Below are positions 16,764-26,094 of a stretch of DNA of 64,000 nt, piece after piece. The notes under the pieces were generated by a model that made no database searches, was not told where the DNA came from, and was given only the letters and a program-made list of their open reading frames with translations. The stretch is taken from assembly GCF_003388735.1 (NCBI RefSeq), contig NZ_QUBQ01000003.1, positions 62,001 through 126,000 of the forward strand, read 5' to 3'. Every line of letters begins with the position of its first letter. Positions within the stretch are counted from its first letter, which is position 1. Origin of the DNA: Paenibacillus paeoniae. GTDB taxonomy: Bacteria > Bacillota > Bacilli > Paenibacillales > Paenibacillaceae. The position numbers and the translations under genes are program-made.

Positions 16764-16955
16764 AATAGAGGAAAGGTATTTATTGATAAGTTGACCGGTG
16801 CGGTTTTTGACAGGCTGCAGTACCAAGCTATGCGCTTACTGCTTAGAGCAGGAGAGCTGCTCTATTTAGATGCATTAGATCGATTAGGAAGGGGTTATGA
16901 CGACGTTATTTCGAATGGCAGTACATCGCAAGAGATCTTGGATTTATTTAAATAA
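16764..16955 (+). pseudogene. serine recombinase (resolvase) remnant
   Basis: The frame encodes FIDKLTGAVFDRLQYQAMRL, then LLRAGELLYLDALDRLGRGY. This is the core of the resolvase catalytic domain (compare VDKxSGxxFxRPxYQxLxxxLRxGDxLxxxxLDRLGR). The N-terminal catalytic Ser region and the DNA-binding domain are missing and there is no start. It is a fossil of a mobile element and sits right beside ssrA-like attachment remnants. Confidence 0.75.
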
Positions 16956-17023
16956 ATTAGGAAATATGACTTTAGTAAAGTACTTGATGATCAGTTTCTT
17001 AGCCTATTGGTATTTTATCATAC

Positions 17024-18016
17024 TTAATAATCGACCATACGGCCGTTGCCGCGTTTGGCGGCAGGCGGCAGCCCAAACGTAGCTTGATTTTTGAGTTTAT
17101 TGATCTGATGAGGTTTTAATCCCAACCACTCGCCGACTTGATCGGCTGACTGGAAGCCGCCGTTGGCTTTGCGTTCTTGTAAGATTCGCTTGGCACCAAC
17201 TATTCCGATACCCGGAAGCTCCTGTAACTGCTCTTCGGTTGCCTGATTAAAATCAACAGGTGTGTCGACGCCGTCGGCAACGGTCGTATCCCAAGTTTCT
17301 TGGAAAGGAGTGGCGGTTGACGCTGCGGGTGGAATAAAAAATTGATTCGTTGGCAGGGGCGGAGGCATAGGTGGAGGCTGAACAGACGGAGCGACCAACG
17401 CCGCCATCTCGGGCTGCTTTAAAAATTCGACCCACTCCGGCATACCTGATTTCCATACGTGAGCGGTCTCAGGACGTATTTGCCTAATTTGTACCAATTC
17501 CTGAATGATATTGATCTCAAATGGTCCATACTGCTGACCAGCAACTGCAACCATCCACTCTTCACTTTCAGGTTCGTCGTATTCGAGCACTCCTGCATCA
17601 TAATCCAGTTTAATTTTTTGAAGAATAAGATTCTGAATGTCCTGTAACAATTGAAACGCGCGCTCTATGCGGTTTGGGACGTGAATGTAGTTATCTTGCC
17701 CTATTACTATCATGTGCATTCCAGTTTGTGAGATTTTATTTAGAGTGAAATTTCCCCAGCTTATATGTGCCTGATCGCGTTGTAAGCTATTCCGCCAATA
17801 CAACCCGTTGTCAGTGATGGCCAGACCGCTTTTGCCGTTTCCAAAAAAAGAGGTGTCAATTAACGCAATGACATATACATCCCTGGGAATGGGAAAAGTG
17901 ACGTAAGCATTTTCTAATCTATCTGGAGGAATATGCTCCTCTGCTACAAAATAGCCTCGTCCCAAATATTTCTTGCATATTTCAGTAAAATGTTCTGGAT
18001 ATAAATCGATACTCAC
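17024..18016 (-). CDS. GYF-like/HHH protein, paralogue of the 27.7 kb gene
   Basis: The 330-residue protein has an N-terminal uncharacterised domain (about 1-140) and a GYF_2-like domain (EEWMVAVAGQQYGPFEINII ... VWKSGMPEW, about 155-210). A Pro-rich linker and a C-terminal ComEA-like helix-hairpin-helix segment (FNQATEEQLQELPGIGIVGAKRIL) complete it. It ends in GNGRMVDY, a C-terminal motif shared with its paralogue and with the AAA protein of the intact operon. It is the only unbroken gene of a decayed duplicate of the 27.1-31.4 kb operon. Function unknown; GYF and HHH domains suggest a protein-binding adaptor. Confidence 0.75.
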   Translation of the reverse strand: MSIDLYPEHFTEICKKYLGRGYFVAEEHIPPDRLENAYVTFPIPRDVYVIALIDTSFFGNGKSGLAITDNGLYWRNSLQRDQAHISWGNFTLNKISQTGMHMIVIGQDNYIHVPNRIERAFQLLQDIQNLILQKIKLDYDAGVLEYDEPESEEWMVAVAGQQYGPFEINIIQELVQIRQIRPETAHVWKSGMPEWVEFLKQPEMAALVAPSVQPPPMPPPLPTNQFFIPPAASTATPFQETWDTTVADGVDTPVDFNQATEEQLQELPGIGIVGAKRILQERKANGGFQSADQVGEWLGLKPHQINKLKNQATFGLPPAAKRGNGRMVDY

Positions 18017-18019
18017 TTT

Positions 18020-18930
18020 TAATCAACTCCTATATTTAACGTTAGCATAATGAATGTTCTATTAAAACCTCTTCACTTTCGATGTTTTTTGCTCCTTTGC
18101 ATAAATCAGGCGAATTGTTGTTAACATCACATCGGTATCTGATATTGCTGGCTACTCTCTCGGTGTCATATCCGGCCATATGAATCGTGCGAATGAGATC
18201 ATGCTCGCTCTTGAAGGAGGTGGGTACGATGAATAGTATGGCTGTAACCCATTGTCAAGTTTTGTTCCTCCATTACCAGTTTTAGTGTCAGTACAGTTGG
18301 AACCATAGAGAGACATCAGACTATTAGTTATATTTATTTGTCTGTGTCGAAGGACGGTCAGTTCTGCGTCATAGTATTTCGAGGTATAGACCGAATCGAC
18401 GGTTTCCGCATCCAATAATTACTCTAACAGCTCGAGATCGTTCATGACCGCTTTGCCTTAATGCCTATAACCTCGGCTTTAATTTGACCGCCGCCGAAAA
18501 AATACACATGATTTTTTTCAACATGAGCCTCTCCTTATTTCTTTAAAGTTAGAGGTCGACGATCCTGCCCCGCGGAATGAATGCATCTATTTTAGGTTCA
18601 TGGGTCTCCGATTACAGAGTTCGTTTTCTATTTTTCAATTTATTTCTCTTGCAGCGTTACCAGAAAGCACGATTGTCGCAAACGCTTTGTAAGAACTGTC
18701 CACTCTATGGAACGACTCTTCGAAAATGTATCGAACAAAGAGGTTATGACCGCTAGTTTTACCTCGGCGCCTACATAGCCCTCTGTTCGGTTTTGTTTTC
18801 TCCTACATCTATGTTAGGAGACTGCCGAAGATCTGACTTGAGTCTCCTCAAAATTATAAACGATCACAACATTATAGTTGTATTCGATAATAAAGGAAAA
18901 TTCCCTCTATTAATCGACTTTATTCTGAGG
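18020..18930 (-). pseudogene. decayed Ycf35-like, DUF2997 and AAA genes of the duplicate operon
   Basis: Minus-strand fragments match, in the same order, the intact operon at 28.7-31.4 kb. First comes a Ycf35-like remnant (about 18020-18335). A DUF2997 remnant follows (about 18336-18530, ending MDAETVDSVYTSKYYDAELT in one frame). Then comes the C-terminus of the AAA gene (18549-18760, ending GRIVDL). The region upstream of the AAA gene is also conserved (about 18836-18930). Most of the AAA coding sequence has been deleted and every piece carries stops or frameshifts. The family origin is seen directly by comparison within the window. Confidence 0.75.
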
Positions 18931-18969
18931 TATCACTACTGATCAAAACCCAAGACGTCTGGGTGATTT

Positions 18970-19140
18970 TGAATTGGATGATACTATGGGAAATTGGATA
19001 TTCTCATGATGTTGGTTTTAATTATTCAGGTTATATTGTATTAGATGAACCTGCTTTCATTGGAGATTAGCCAAGGTGTTTGGGGAAAAGGCGCTATAAA
19101 GGTGATGAAAAATTTATTCCATTCAATAACACCATCTCGA
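18970..19140 (+). pseudogene. small gene remnant of unknown family
   Basis: One frame reads LWEIGYSHDVGFNYSGYIVL, DEPAFIGD, a stop, then LGKRRYKGDEKFIPFNNTIS. The composition looks coding and it is broken by a TAG. The style recalls small immunity-type proteins, but I cannot name the family. Confidence 0.35.
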
Positions 19141-19169
19141 TGTGATCATGATAAATATAAATAGCGCCA

Positions 19170-19495
19170 AAAATGATCTCAATCCATATCCGCATCCGTT
19201 TCCTAAGCACAAAAATGCGTTATGGTTGACCACCCTCGTTTATGAGGGATAAGGATGAGTCTGGAAGCATTATTGCAGAATCGGCATTGTGACATTGCTA
19301 AGACCAAACCGCCGTTGAAGCCCGATCATCATCGAATGGATTATTTCCTCTGGCAACGTATTTGGTCTCTCGATTGTCCAAGTCATTCCTTGCCTTGAAT
19401 TCTATGATGCAAACCATGGACCTGCTTTAGCTGTATCGGCGGTTTGCACTTGCCGGGGGAGCGTTATATCCGCTAAAAATAGAAGATTTGCTTGC
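19170..19495 (+). pseudogene. decayed second copy of the YcaO/SagB gene junction
   Basis: The stretch begins with codons for DLNPYPHPFP, identical to the C-terminus of the YcaO gene. It then matches the YcaO-sagB intergenic region (GTTGACCACCCTCGTT) and the first codons of SagB (ATGAGTCTGGAAGC, then AAGACCAAACCG). Further damaged SagB pieces follow to about 19495 (AAAATAGAAGATTTGC). Deletions and stops abolish coding. It shows that the TOMM cluster, or part of it, was once duplicated here. Confidence 0.8.
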
Positions 19496-19510
19496 GGCTC
19501 TTGATAATCA

Positions 19511-19543
19511 GCTGCGTGGCGTGATCTTCGGATAGAGGTTCCT
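19511..19543 (+). repeat. partial ssrA 3'-domain copy
   Basis: GCGTGGCGTGATCTTCGGAT followed by AGAGGTTCC matches the tmRNA segment before and into the T-arm. The 3' end is missing. It directly follows the SagB remnant. Confidence 0.55.
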
Positions 19544-19729
19544 TAAACTGTTTTTTTATAGGGTTCAATTAGATAGGAAGTATTAAATGTGAGAATACAA
19601 CAAGACTGGTTATACATAAACGCTACCCTTTCATTGTTCTTCGATCTTTTGGTAAAATGAAGAATAATTCATCCTAGCAGTCTTGAATGCAGCTAGATTA
19701 TGGATGATTCTTTTACAAGCAGGTGAACA

Positions 19730-21571
19730 ATGATGAGCGAGGTTTCAAAGGTTCCGATTCACAAGCAGATTACCGATGTTTTTCGTATTCTTGCTTTTTC
19801 GTACCGGGAAATACTTGTTTTTGAACTTCTATATAAGACGTTAACGTTATTTGTTTTTATTCCGGCCATTTCATCCATATTTCGTGGGTTTCTCCGCTTA
19901 GGTGGATTTGCCGGAGCTACTAATTACGAACTGCTGCAATTTGCAATGAGCAAGTATGGCTTGATATGCATGCTGATTCTAATTCCTATCGCCACGGTGC
20001 TGATTTTTTTAGAGTTTTCAGTTCTCATTATTCTTTCGTATTACGGTCAAAAAAGGCAGCGAATCGGACTTGTTCCGGCGTTTTTGCAGTCGCTTTCCTA
20101 TCTGCCGTCCCTGTTCAAATATGGATTTTTAGGGATGGCGATCTATTTGCTGCTGTTTCTTCCGTTAGGGGCGGGTTTCGGAGCTACGCTGCTGCCTTCA
20201 TTGGACATTCCCAATTTCATCACGGGGGAGCTGGTCAAAACAAGCGGAGGCACATTGCTGCTTATTGGCGTGCTCGGGGTTATGTTGTTCTTTAATATTC
20301 GCTGGACCTTCTTGCTTCAAATTGTGGTAATTGAAGGGGTATCCAGCTTTCGGAAGGCGGCAAAAAAGAGTGCTGCGCTCCTTAAAAAAAGGTATATTCG
20401 CATAGTAGTGGTCATGCTGTCGGTGCTGCTATTATATCTGCTCTTCGTCATTCTGCTCATGGTCATCATAGTGGGCGCTGTTGGGCTTCTATACTTCCTA
20501 TGGGAGCAGCAAACGGTATTTGCTGGCGTTGTGCGGGTAGTCGCTTTGAAGAGCCTGATCCTATCCTTCTATTTGGCGACATTATTTTTTATGCCGCTTT
20601 ACTTGACCACGATTACGCGGTTATACATGGTGAAGGCGAACCCGGATCATGCCGTGCTGCAGCTTCCAGAACCAAAGAATCAGGAAGAACGTACTTTCAA
20701 GAATCAGAATCAAGGAATGCTGCAGAGGCATAAAAAGGGGCTAATCGTACTTGGCTCCGTTACTGTATTTGCAGTGATCATTGCTGTACTGCCAATTATC
20801 GGTGAAGAGCAGATCGCTGATCATAAAGCTGAGATTATGGCCCATAGGGGATACATTTCTAAGGGACCTGAGAATACAATCGAAGCCATACAGGGCGCTA
20901 TTGAGGCAGGGGCAGATTATGTGGAAATTGACGTATTGGAAACCAAGGATGGGGACCTTGCTGTCATACATGATACGAACTTGAAGCGACTGACAGGTGT
21001 CCAGGCACAGGTGTATGATCTGACAATGGATGAATTGCGAAGGCTGGAAGTGAAGCAGGGTAATTTCACAGGACGAATTAGTAGTCTGGCAGAAGTGATG
21101 GATATGGCTAGAGGCAAAATAAAGCTAAACATTGAAATCAAAACACATGGCATGGAAAAAAATCTCGTGGATACATTCATTCGGATTGTACAGGATAATT
21201 ATTTTGAAAATGATTGTATTGTGCAGTCGCTGGATTATGAAATCGTGCAGCAAGTCAAATCTGCGGCTCCCGAGCTTCAGGTGGGGTACATTGTGTTCGC
21301 TGGTGTCCCTGATATGGAGCGGATTCGTGCCGATTTTGTTGTTATGGAAGAATATATGGTTAAACAATCGGTCATCGATTCAGCTAAACGGCATCACAAG
21401 CCTATCTATGTGTGGACAGTAAATAACAAAGATAACATGAGACGATTTTTCAGCATGGGTGTCGACGGTATCATAACCGATTATCCTGAGGATGCGTTCT
21501 CTATTGAAGAAGAGCTTAGAACGGGACCGCTGTCGGCGTTGACCCATTGGCTTATGAATTTGGATTTTTGA
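19730..21571 (+). CDS. membrane glycerophosphodiester phosphodiesterase
   Basis: The 613-residue protein has an N-terminal membrane domain with about eight hydrophobic helices (residues 20-360) followed by a GDPD domain (about 365-600). The GDPD part shows the catalytic HRGYISKGPENT, EIDVLETKDGDLAVIHD and the C-terminal VWTVNNKDNMRRFFSMGVDGIITDYPE. Such two-part proteins hydrolyse glycerophosphodiesters at the membrane. ATG codons occur at 19730 and 19733; AGGTG at 19721 favours the second. It stands alone and is followed by an ssrA-type terminator. Confidence 0.9.
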   Translation: MMSEVSKVPIHKQITDVFRILAFSYREILVFELLYKTLTLFVFIPAISSIFRGFLRLGGFAGATNYELLQFAMSKYGLICMLILIPIATVLIFLEFSVLIILSYYGQKRQRIGLVPAFLQSLSYLPSLFKYGFLGMAIYLLLFLPLGAGFGATLLPSLDIPNFITGELVKTSGGTLLLIGVLGVMLFFNIRWTFLLQIVVIEGVSSFRKAAKKSAALLKKRYIRIVVVMLSVLLLYLLFVILLMVIIVGAVGLLYFLWEQQTVFAGVVRVVALKSLILSFYLATLFFMPLYLTTITRLYMVKANPDHAVLQLPEPKNQEERTFKNQNQGMLQRHKKGLIVLGSVTVFAVIIAVLPIIGEEQIADHKAEIMAHRGYISKGPENTIEAIQGAIEAGADYVEIDVLETKDGDLAVIHDTNLKRLTGVQAQVYDLTMDELRRLEVKQGNFTGRISSLAEVMDMARGKIKLNIEIKTHGMEKNLVDTFIRIVQDNYFENDCIVQSLDYEIVQQVKSAAPELQVGYIVFAGVPDMERIRADFVVMEEYMVKQSVIDSAKRHHKPIYVWTVNNKDNMRRFFSMGVDGIITDYPEDAFSIEEELRTGPLSALTHWLMNLDF

Positions 21572-21589
21572 TTAAAAGGTATCGTCATT

Positions 21590-21616
21590 AACCCGACCAC
21601 ATGAGGTCGGGTTTTT
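21590..21616 (+). terminator. ssrA-type terminator after the GDPD gene
   Basis: AACCCGACC, loop ACATGA, GGTCGGGTTTTT. It is nearly identical to the terminator at 16574-16600 that follows an ssrA 3' end, and here probably ends the GDPD transcript. Confidence 0.8.
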
Positions 21617-21765
21617 GTTGCTTAGGCAATCCTCTTCGAATCGACAGAGTATTTTATTTTTCGACATTATTGATCAATATTACCAATCTGTTTATAGTAG
21701 TAGGAAGATGGTTTTATTTCCCTATAAAAATGGATCCAAATACATAAGTCGAGAGAAGGAATCTT

Positions 21766-23466
21766 GTGGCACTAATCGGTATTGATTTGGGCACTTCAAA
21801 CAGTTTAATTGCTTATTGGACAGAGGATGGTCCGAAGCTCATTCCGAATGCGCTAGGGAGCATGTTGACCCCATCCGTCATTAGCGTAGACGATAATGGG
21901 GAGATCATCGTGGGGCAAATTGCTAAGGAGCGCCTTATCACACATCCTCATTTGACGGCAGCAACATTCAAAAGATTCATGGGGACGGAGAAGCAATATC
22001 ATCTCAAAAACTATGTTTTTTCGGCTGCGGAGCTTTCATCATTTGTATTGAGGTCGCTGAAGGCGGATGCGGAAGCTTTTCTTGGAGCAGAAGTGGCCGA
22101 GGCAGTCATAAGCGTTCCCGCTTATTTCAATGACGCACAGCGTAAAGCTACTAAATATGCTGCTGAGATTGCGGGTTTCAAAGTGGAGCGGCTCATTAGT
22201 GAGCCTACGGCGGCAGCTCTTTCTTACGGATTGCACGAAAGAAAGGACAACACGCAATTTTTGATATTCGACCTGGGTGGAGGAACGTTTGACGTATCGA
22301 TACTTGAATATTTTGAAGGCATCATGGAAGTCAAATCGGTTGCAGGCGACAACTTTCTGGGCGGCGAGGATTTCACTGAATTGCTTGCCAGCTATTTTGT
22401 CGAGAATAGCGGAATCGTATTTGACAGCTTGGACAGCAAAGCCAAGTCGATTATTTTTAATCAGGCCGAACTATGCAAGAGGGATCTCGGCCTAGGTACG
22501 ACAGGTAAGATGCGGTATGAAACGCCAGAACAAACGTATGAAGTTGTTATCAGCTACCCGCTGTTCGAGAAAATCGCTGCTTCGTTAATTATGCGATTAA
22601 GAAATCCAATTGAACGGGCGCTAAGCGATGCCTCACTGACACCCAAAGATTTGGACACGGTTATATTAATCGGCGGCGCTACCCGGATGCAACTGATCAA
22701 GTCGGTGGTAGGCAAAATGTTCGGACTCTTCCCGTTCTCAAACATAAATCCTGACGAAGCTGTTGCGCTGGGAGCGGCGATTCAAGCGGCACTGAAAAAG
22801 CGTGACCAGGCGCTGAACGAGATGATTTTAACGGATGTCTGCCCCTATACATTGGGTATCGAAACTACCAAAAAAATTGGAGAGCCCGATCACTATGAGG
22901 CTGGGTACTTCTCTCCAATCATTGAACGAAATAATCCGATTCCGATCAGCAGAGTCGAACGGTATAGCACCATAAACGATTATCAGGAAACGATTCATCT
23001 GGAAATATTCCAGGGAGAGAGTATGCGAGTAGCTAACAACTTGTTATTAGGGGAAATGGACATCGCGGTCCCGCGCATGCAAAGAGGGGAGGCCTACATT
23101 GATGTGCGATTCACCTATGATATTAACGGCATTTTAGAAGTAGAGGTCACTTCAGTATTATCCGGCGTTACCAAAACGCTCGTGATCGAAAAAAATGCGG
23201 AGAAAATGTCTCCTGAAATATTAGCCGCACGGCTTGGCGCATTGAAGGATATTAAAATTCATCCTCGTGACCGGTCGGAAAACCGGTTGCTTCTTGCAAG
23301 AGCTGAACGGTTGTACGAGGAATCAATCGGCATGAAGCGGGAAATCATTGCGGACCATTTGGCGAAGTTCGATGGTATTCTTGCAGGGCAAGATCCGCGA
23401 AAAATTGCTCAGGCTGCTAAAGAGTTCAAAGCTTTTTTGGACGACATTGAACAGTTTCGCGGTTAA
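21766..23466 (+). CDS. hscC: HscC-type Hsp70 chaperone
   Basis: The 566-residue Hsp70 is short, like E. coli HscC (about 556) and unlike DnaK (about 610-640). It has GIDLGTSNSLIAYW, VISVPAYFNDAQRKATKYAA, LISEPTAAALSYGL, DLGGGTFDVSILE, GGATRM and GAAIQAA. The substrate-binding part has ILTDVCPYTLGIE, FSPIIERNNPIPISRVE and a shortened lid ending DDIEQFRG. These are HscC traits. HscC proteins are specialised ATPases with dedicated J partners, and one follows 29 bases downstream. The GTG start at 21766 has AAGGA five bases upstream. The client protein is unknown. Confidence 0.88.
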   Translation: MALIGIDLGTSNSLIAYWTEDGPKLIPNALGSMLTPSVISVDDNGEIIVGQIAKERLITHPHLTAATFKRFMGTEKQYHLKNYVFSAAELSSFVLRSLKADAEAFLGAEVAEAVISVPAYFNDAQRKATKYAAEIAGFKVERLISEPTAAALSYGLHERKDNTQFLIFDLGGGTFDVSILEYFEGIMEVKSVAGDNFLGGEDFTELLASYFVENSGIVFDSLDSKAKSIIFNQAELCKRDLGLGTTGKMRYETPEQTYEVVISYPLFEKIAASLIMRLRNPIERALSDASLTPKDLDTVILIGGATRMQLIKSVVGKMFGLFPFSNINPDEAVALGAAIQAALKKRDQALNEMILTDVCPYTLGIETTKKIGEPDHYEAGYFSPIIERNNPIPISRVERYSTINDYQETIHLEIFQGESMRVANNLLLGEMDIAVPRMQRGEAYIDVRFTYDINGILEVEVTSVLSGVTKTLVIEKNAEKMSPEILAARLGALKDIKIHPRDRSENRLLLARAERLYEESIGMKREIIADHLAKFDGILAGQDPRKIAQAAKEFKAFLDDIEQFRG

Positions 23467-23495
23467 TAAGTAGCTAAGATAAGGGTGGGCGCAAA

Positions 23496-24677
23496 ATGGA
23501 TTGCTGGGCAGTATTAGGAATTAATCAAACGGCAGATACAGCAGTAATCAGAAAAGCCTACAAGCAGCAGCTTCTCGTCTACCATCCTGAAGACGACCCC
23601 GCAGGCTATCAGAAAGTTAGAGCAGCGTATTCGGCAGCAATGAACGAAGCGAAGTTTCTGACTAAGGTGGATATAGAGAGAACAGAGGTTGAAGCTAAAA
23701 TACAAGCTGACGAGGATACACAAGCTGGAGTGTATATACAAACGGAAGCCAATACACAAACAGAAACGTATACACGAGTTACAATGTATACACAAGCCGA
23801 AGCGAATACAACTGAAGCTCCTTCGGACGCGGATAATCGAAGCTACCGTCGACTGTTCGTGACCGAGAGCGTTGGCTTTCAAGAAGATGATTCATCGCAA
23901 GATGGAGGACATGAGAACGAAGAACACCAAACCGTAACGCGCCATTTTTTTACCCAGCAAGAGCAAGTCCAGGATAAGACGAAGGCGGAAAATGACTTTA
24001 TGGTGCGTCTGGAGAATCTTCTGAACGATCACGGGAGAAGAAATGACCCTGAGACTTGGAAGGCGCTGCTAAGCGACGATGTACTATGGGACATCCAATC
24101 AAAGTCGAGAATCGATGACTATATGTTGCGAGTGTTCTCACAACATTATAGCGGGCTGAACAATCATATTTGGGTAATCATCGAGTCTCATATAGGGCTA
24201 TTTGATAAAATCAATAGAAAAATCGACGAGTACCCTGCCAGCTTTGTGGACACATATGCACTAGCGACTCAAAATATAGCTCCCCCTCAGAGATTGAAGC
24301 ATATAAAAATATCAGAGGAGCAAATTATAAAGAAACCCGACGTCAATGGGTGGAGATATTGTTTTGGAATCCCGATTTTTGTAATTATACTGATATTTAT
24401 TGGGAATGTTCTTTTATTGCCGTTGTATCTTCTTTCGGTATTGGTGCGGGGATTACTGCTCATATTCAGACGCAATTGGAAAATTATTATGTGGGAATAT
24501 ACATTCACTCATATCAATCGTTGGGGCAAACGGTATGACTACAAATATATCGATATTATCAAAATCGAACCGTACTCAGATGAAGTAGTCATTTATCTCA
24601 AAGGGAAGCGAATTATAATCAAGACTGAATCTCATGTAAATGTTCCTTATCTGCTTGCTAAGTTGAGCCGGTATTAG
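23496..24677 (+). CDS. membrane-anchored J-domain protein, partner of HscC
   Basis: The 393-residue protein starts with a J-domain (WAVLGINQTADTAVIRKAYK). The usual HPD is replaced by His30-Pro31-Glu32 (YHPEDDP), as in the DjlB/DjlC partners of HscC. A Thr/Gln/Glu-rich low-complexity stretch follows at about residues 70-110. A hydrophobic segment (IPIFVIILIFIGNVLLLPLY, about residues 290-310) is probably a membrane anchor, followed by a short C-terminal domain. The gene lies directly after hscC, so the pair should be co-expressed. Activation of HscC at the membrane is inferred from this arrangement. Confidence 0.85.
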   Translation: MDCWAVLGINQTADTAVIRKAYKQQLLVYHPEDDPAGYQKVRAAYSAAMNEAKFLTKVDIERTEVEAKIQADEDTQAGVYIQTEANTQTETYTRVTMYTQAEANTTEAPSDADNRSYRRLFVTESVGFQEDDSSQDGGHENEEHQTVTRHFFTQQEQVQDKTKAENDFMVRLENLLNDHGRRNDPETWKALLSDDVLWDIQSKSRIDDYMLRVFSQHYSGLNNHIWVIIESHIGLFDKINRKIDEYPASFVDTYALATQNIAPPQRLKHIKISEEQIIKKPDVNGWRYCFGIPIFVIILIFIGNVLLLPLYLLSVLVRGLLLIFRRNWKIIMWEYTFTHINRWGKRYDYKYIDIIKIEPYSDEVVIYLKGKRIIIKTESHVNVPYLLAKLSRY

Positions 24678-24689
24678 ATTGCAAGGGTG

Positions 24690-24735
24690 ATTGCGGCGAA
24701 TCTTGGTTTTGTTAGACCACTATTCGCCTTCACCA
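24690..24735 (+). repeat. degenerate ssrA-like 3' end
   Basis: TGCGGCGAATCTTGGTTTTG, then CCACTATTCGCCTTCACCA, parallels the copy at 15467-15510 and the tmRNA end CGTCTCCACCA. It follows the J-protein gene. Strongly worn; assignment rests on similarity to the other copies. Confidence 0.4.
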
Positions 24736-24856
24736 AGAGCATCCACTGGTAACGCTCAATAGATAAAGATTGCTCATTATAAAGCTCCTGAGGGACAAGT
24801 AAGAGCTAAAGTATTTGTGCAGTATATAATACTTCATAAATGGGCTGGTGATCCAA

Positions 24857-25222
24857 ATGAGTGAAAAATTTTGGTTAGCGGTACAGTATCCACTGAAAAG
24901 TGCAAAAGGCAGCCAGCGTGACCACTGGTTAAAAGATAAAGTAAGGGAATACGTAGAGCTCTCTCTAGCAGATGCTAACTTAGGCCATGTAGATGGCTTT
25001 GATATGGGAAAATGCATGTCTGATCCAAAAAAATATGCTCTTAATATATTCTGTGTCGTTACGGAAGAAGAACGGAGTATATCCTTGGTAAAGAGAGTCT
25101 TAAGAGAAAGCAGGCTTGATTATACTCGTATAAAAATAGCTACAATGCCTTATGGAATAGAAGCAGGAACGTATACTTTGAAATATGCTTATAGAAAGGG
25201 TGTTACTGATTTTTCGCTTTAG
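24857..25222 (+). CDS. hypothetical protein
   Basis: The 121-residue protein begins MSEKFWLAVQYPLKSAKGSQ and ends YTLKYAYRKGVTDFSL. It is a soluble mixed alpha/beta protein without signal peptide, membrane segment or recognised motif. The ATG at 24857 lies after GGCTGGTG, a moderate ribosome binding site. It is a single-gene module bounded by ssrA-like remnants on both sides. An immunity-type role would suit such an isolated cargo gene, but nothing in the sequence shows it. Confidence 0.6.
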   Translation: MSEKFWLAVQYPLKSAKGSQRDHWLKDKVREYVELSLADANLGHVDGFDMGKCMSDPKKYALNIFCVVTEEERSISLVKRVLRESRLDYTRIKIATMPYGIEAGTYTLKYAYRKGVTDFSL

Positions 25223-25240
25223 CTTGGTATTGTTGAGACG

Positions 25241-25343
25241 CGTAGTTACTCCCGTAAACAGCCGCAAGACGTGATCTTTGGAGACTTTTACATGACTCCA
25301 CTCAACCTGTTAGAGAGTACCGCATGAGGTACTCTCTTTCTTT
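25241..25343 (+). repeat. degenerate ssrA 3'-end copy plus terminator
   Basis: TTACTCCCGTAAACAGCCGC, then GACGTGATCTTTGG, then TGACTCCACTCAACC, follows the tmRNA 3' domain in order. A terminator with arms AGAGAGTACC and GGTACTCTCTTTC around GCATGA follows at 25312-25343. Confidence 0.6.
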
Positions 25344-25352
25344 AAGTTCAAA

Positions 25353-25440
25353 TATTCTCTAGAAAGACTTCTATTCCATTCGATACACTTCCATCAGGTG
25401 ATAGACTAATCTCAGGTCGGTTGGGATTGGTGTTCAATTG
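25353..25440 (-). pseudogene. C-terminal scrap of a radical-SAM activase gene
   Basis: The minus-strand frame reads QLNTNPNRPEISLSPDGSVS, then NGIEVFLENI. It aligns with QLSTIPNRLEVRLATDGRVS at the end of the radical-SAM protein at 27066-27662. It is thus a third trace of that operon, cut off by the neighbouring ssrA-like copy. Confidence 0.65.
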
Positions 25441-25464
25441 TTTTTGCGGCGAACCCATTGATAG

Positions 25465-25534
25465 TCGCGTGGGGTGATTTTCGAACGGCAGTTCCAACAT
25501 TCTCACCTCGACCATGTAAAGCCACAACCACATG
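25465..25534 (+). repeat. degenerate ssrA 3'-end copy interrupted by an IS
   Basis: GTCGCGTGGGGTGATTTTCG, then CTCACCTCGACCATGTAA, matches the tmRNA 3' domain. The first arm of its terminator (AGCCACAACCACATG) is present, but the IS starts at 25535 and the matching arm is not on the other side. Confidence 0.6.
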
Positions 25535-25584
25535 TGAACTGCACCCCATTTGTTAGACACAACTAACAAGTAGGGTGTATTTTT

Positions 25585-26094
25585 GTGGGGAAGTTTTCTG
25601 AAGAGGAGAAGTATCAAGCTGTGCAAACCTATTTAGAAGGCAAAGAATCCTTCAGGGAGATAGGTGTACGTATCGGTGTAGATCATAAAGCTGTTGAAAA
25701 GTGGGTAGCCCTTTACCGAGTGAATGGCATGGAAGGTTTGGCCAAAAGATATGCAACCTACTCAAAAGCGTTTAAACTAGACGTACTGAATTTTATGAAT
25801 GAGTCAGGGACGTCCATTTTAGAAACAGCTGCTAGGTTTAACATTCCTACACCTTCAACCATTCTGCAGTGGAAGAAGGTTCTTGAGCAGCGAGGTGAAG
25901 ACGCCCTAATACCGAAGAAAAAGGGGCGTCCATCCATGAAGGAAGAACCGAAGAAAGCAACTCCAGTTGAAGGCTCTGTCGAAGCGTTACAAGCCGAATT
26001 AGAACGTCTACGTATGGAGAACGCCTACTTAAAAAAGTTGAATGCCTTCGTTCAAAGCAAGGAAAAATTACAAAGCAAGACAAAGCGCAAGTGA
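25585..26094 (+). CDS. IS3-family transposase OrfA
   Basis: The 169-residue protein has two helix-turn-helix units (SFREIGVRIGVDHKAVEKWV and SILETAARFNIPTPSTILQW) and a C-terminal leucine-zipper-like coiled coil (EALQAELERLRMENAYLKKL). It binds the IS ends and, by -1 frameshift, supplies the N-terminal part of the OrfAB transposase. The slippery heptamer AAAAAAG lies at 26031-26037, and the -1 frame is open from there into orfB. The GTG start at 25585 is the most likely one. Confidence 0.88.
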   Translation: MGKFSEEEKYQAVQTYLEGKESFREIGVRIGVDHKAVEKWVALYRVNGMEGLAKRYATYSKAFKLDVLNFMNESGTSILETAARFNIPTPSTILQWKKVLEQRGEDALIPKKKGRPSMKEEPKKATPVEGSVEALQAELERLRMENAYLKKLNAFVQSKEKLQSKTKRK

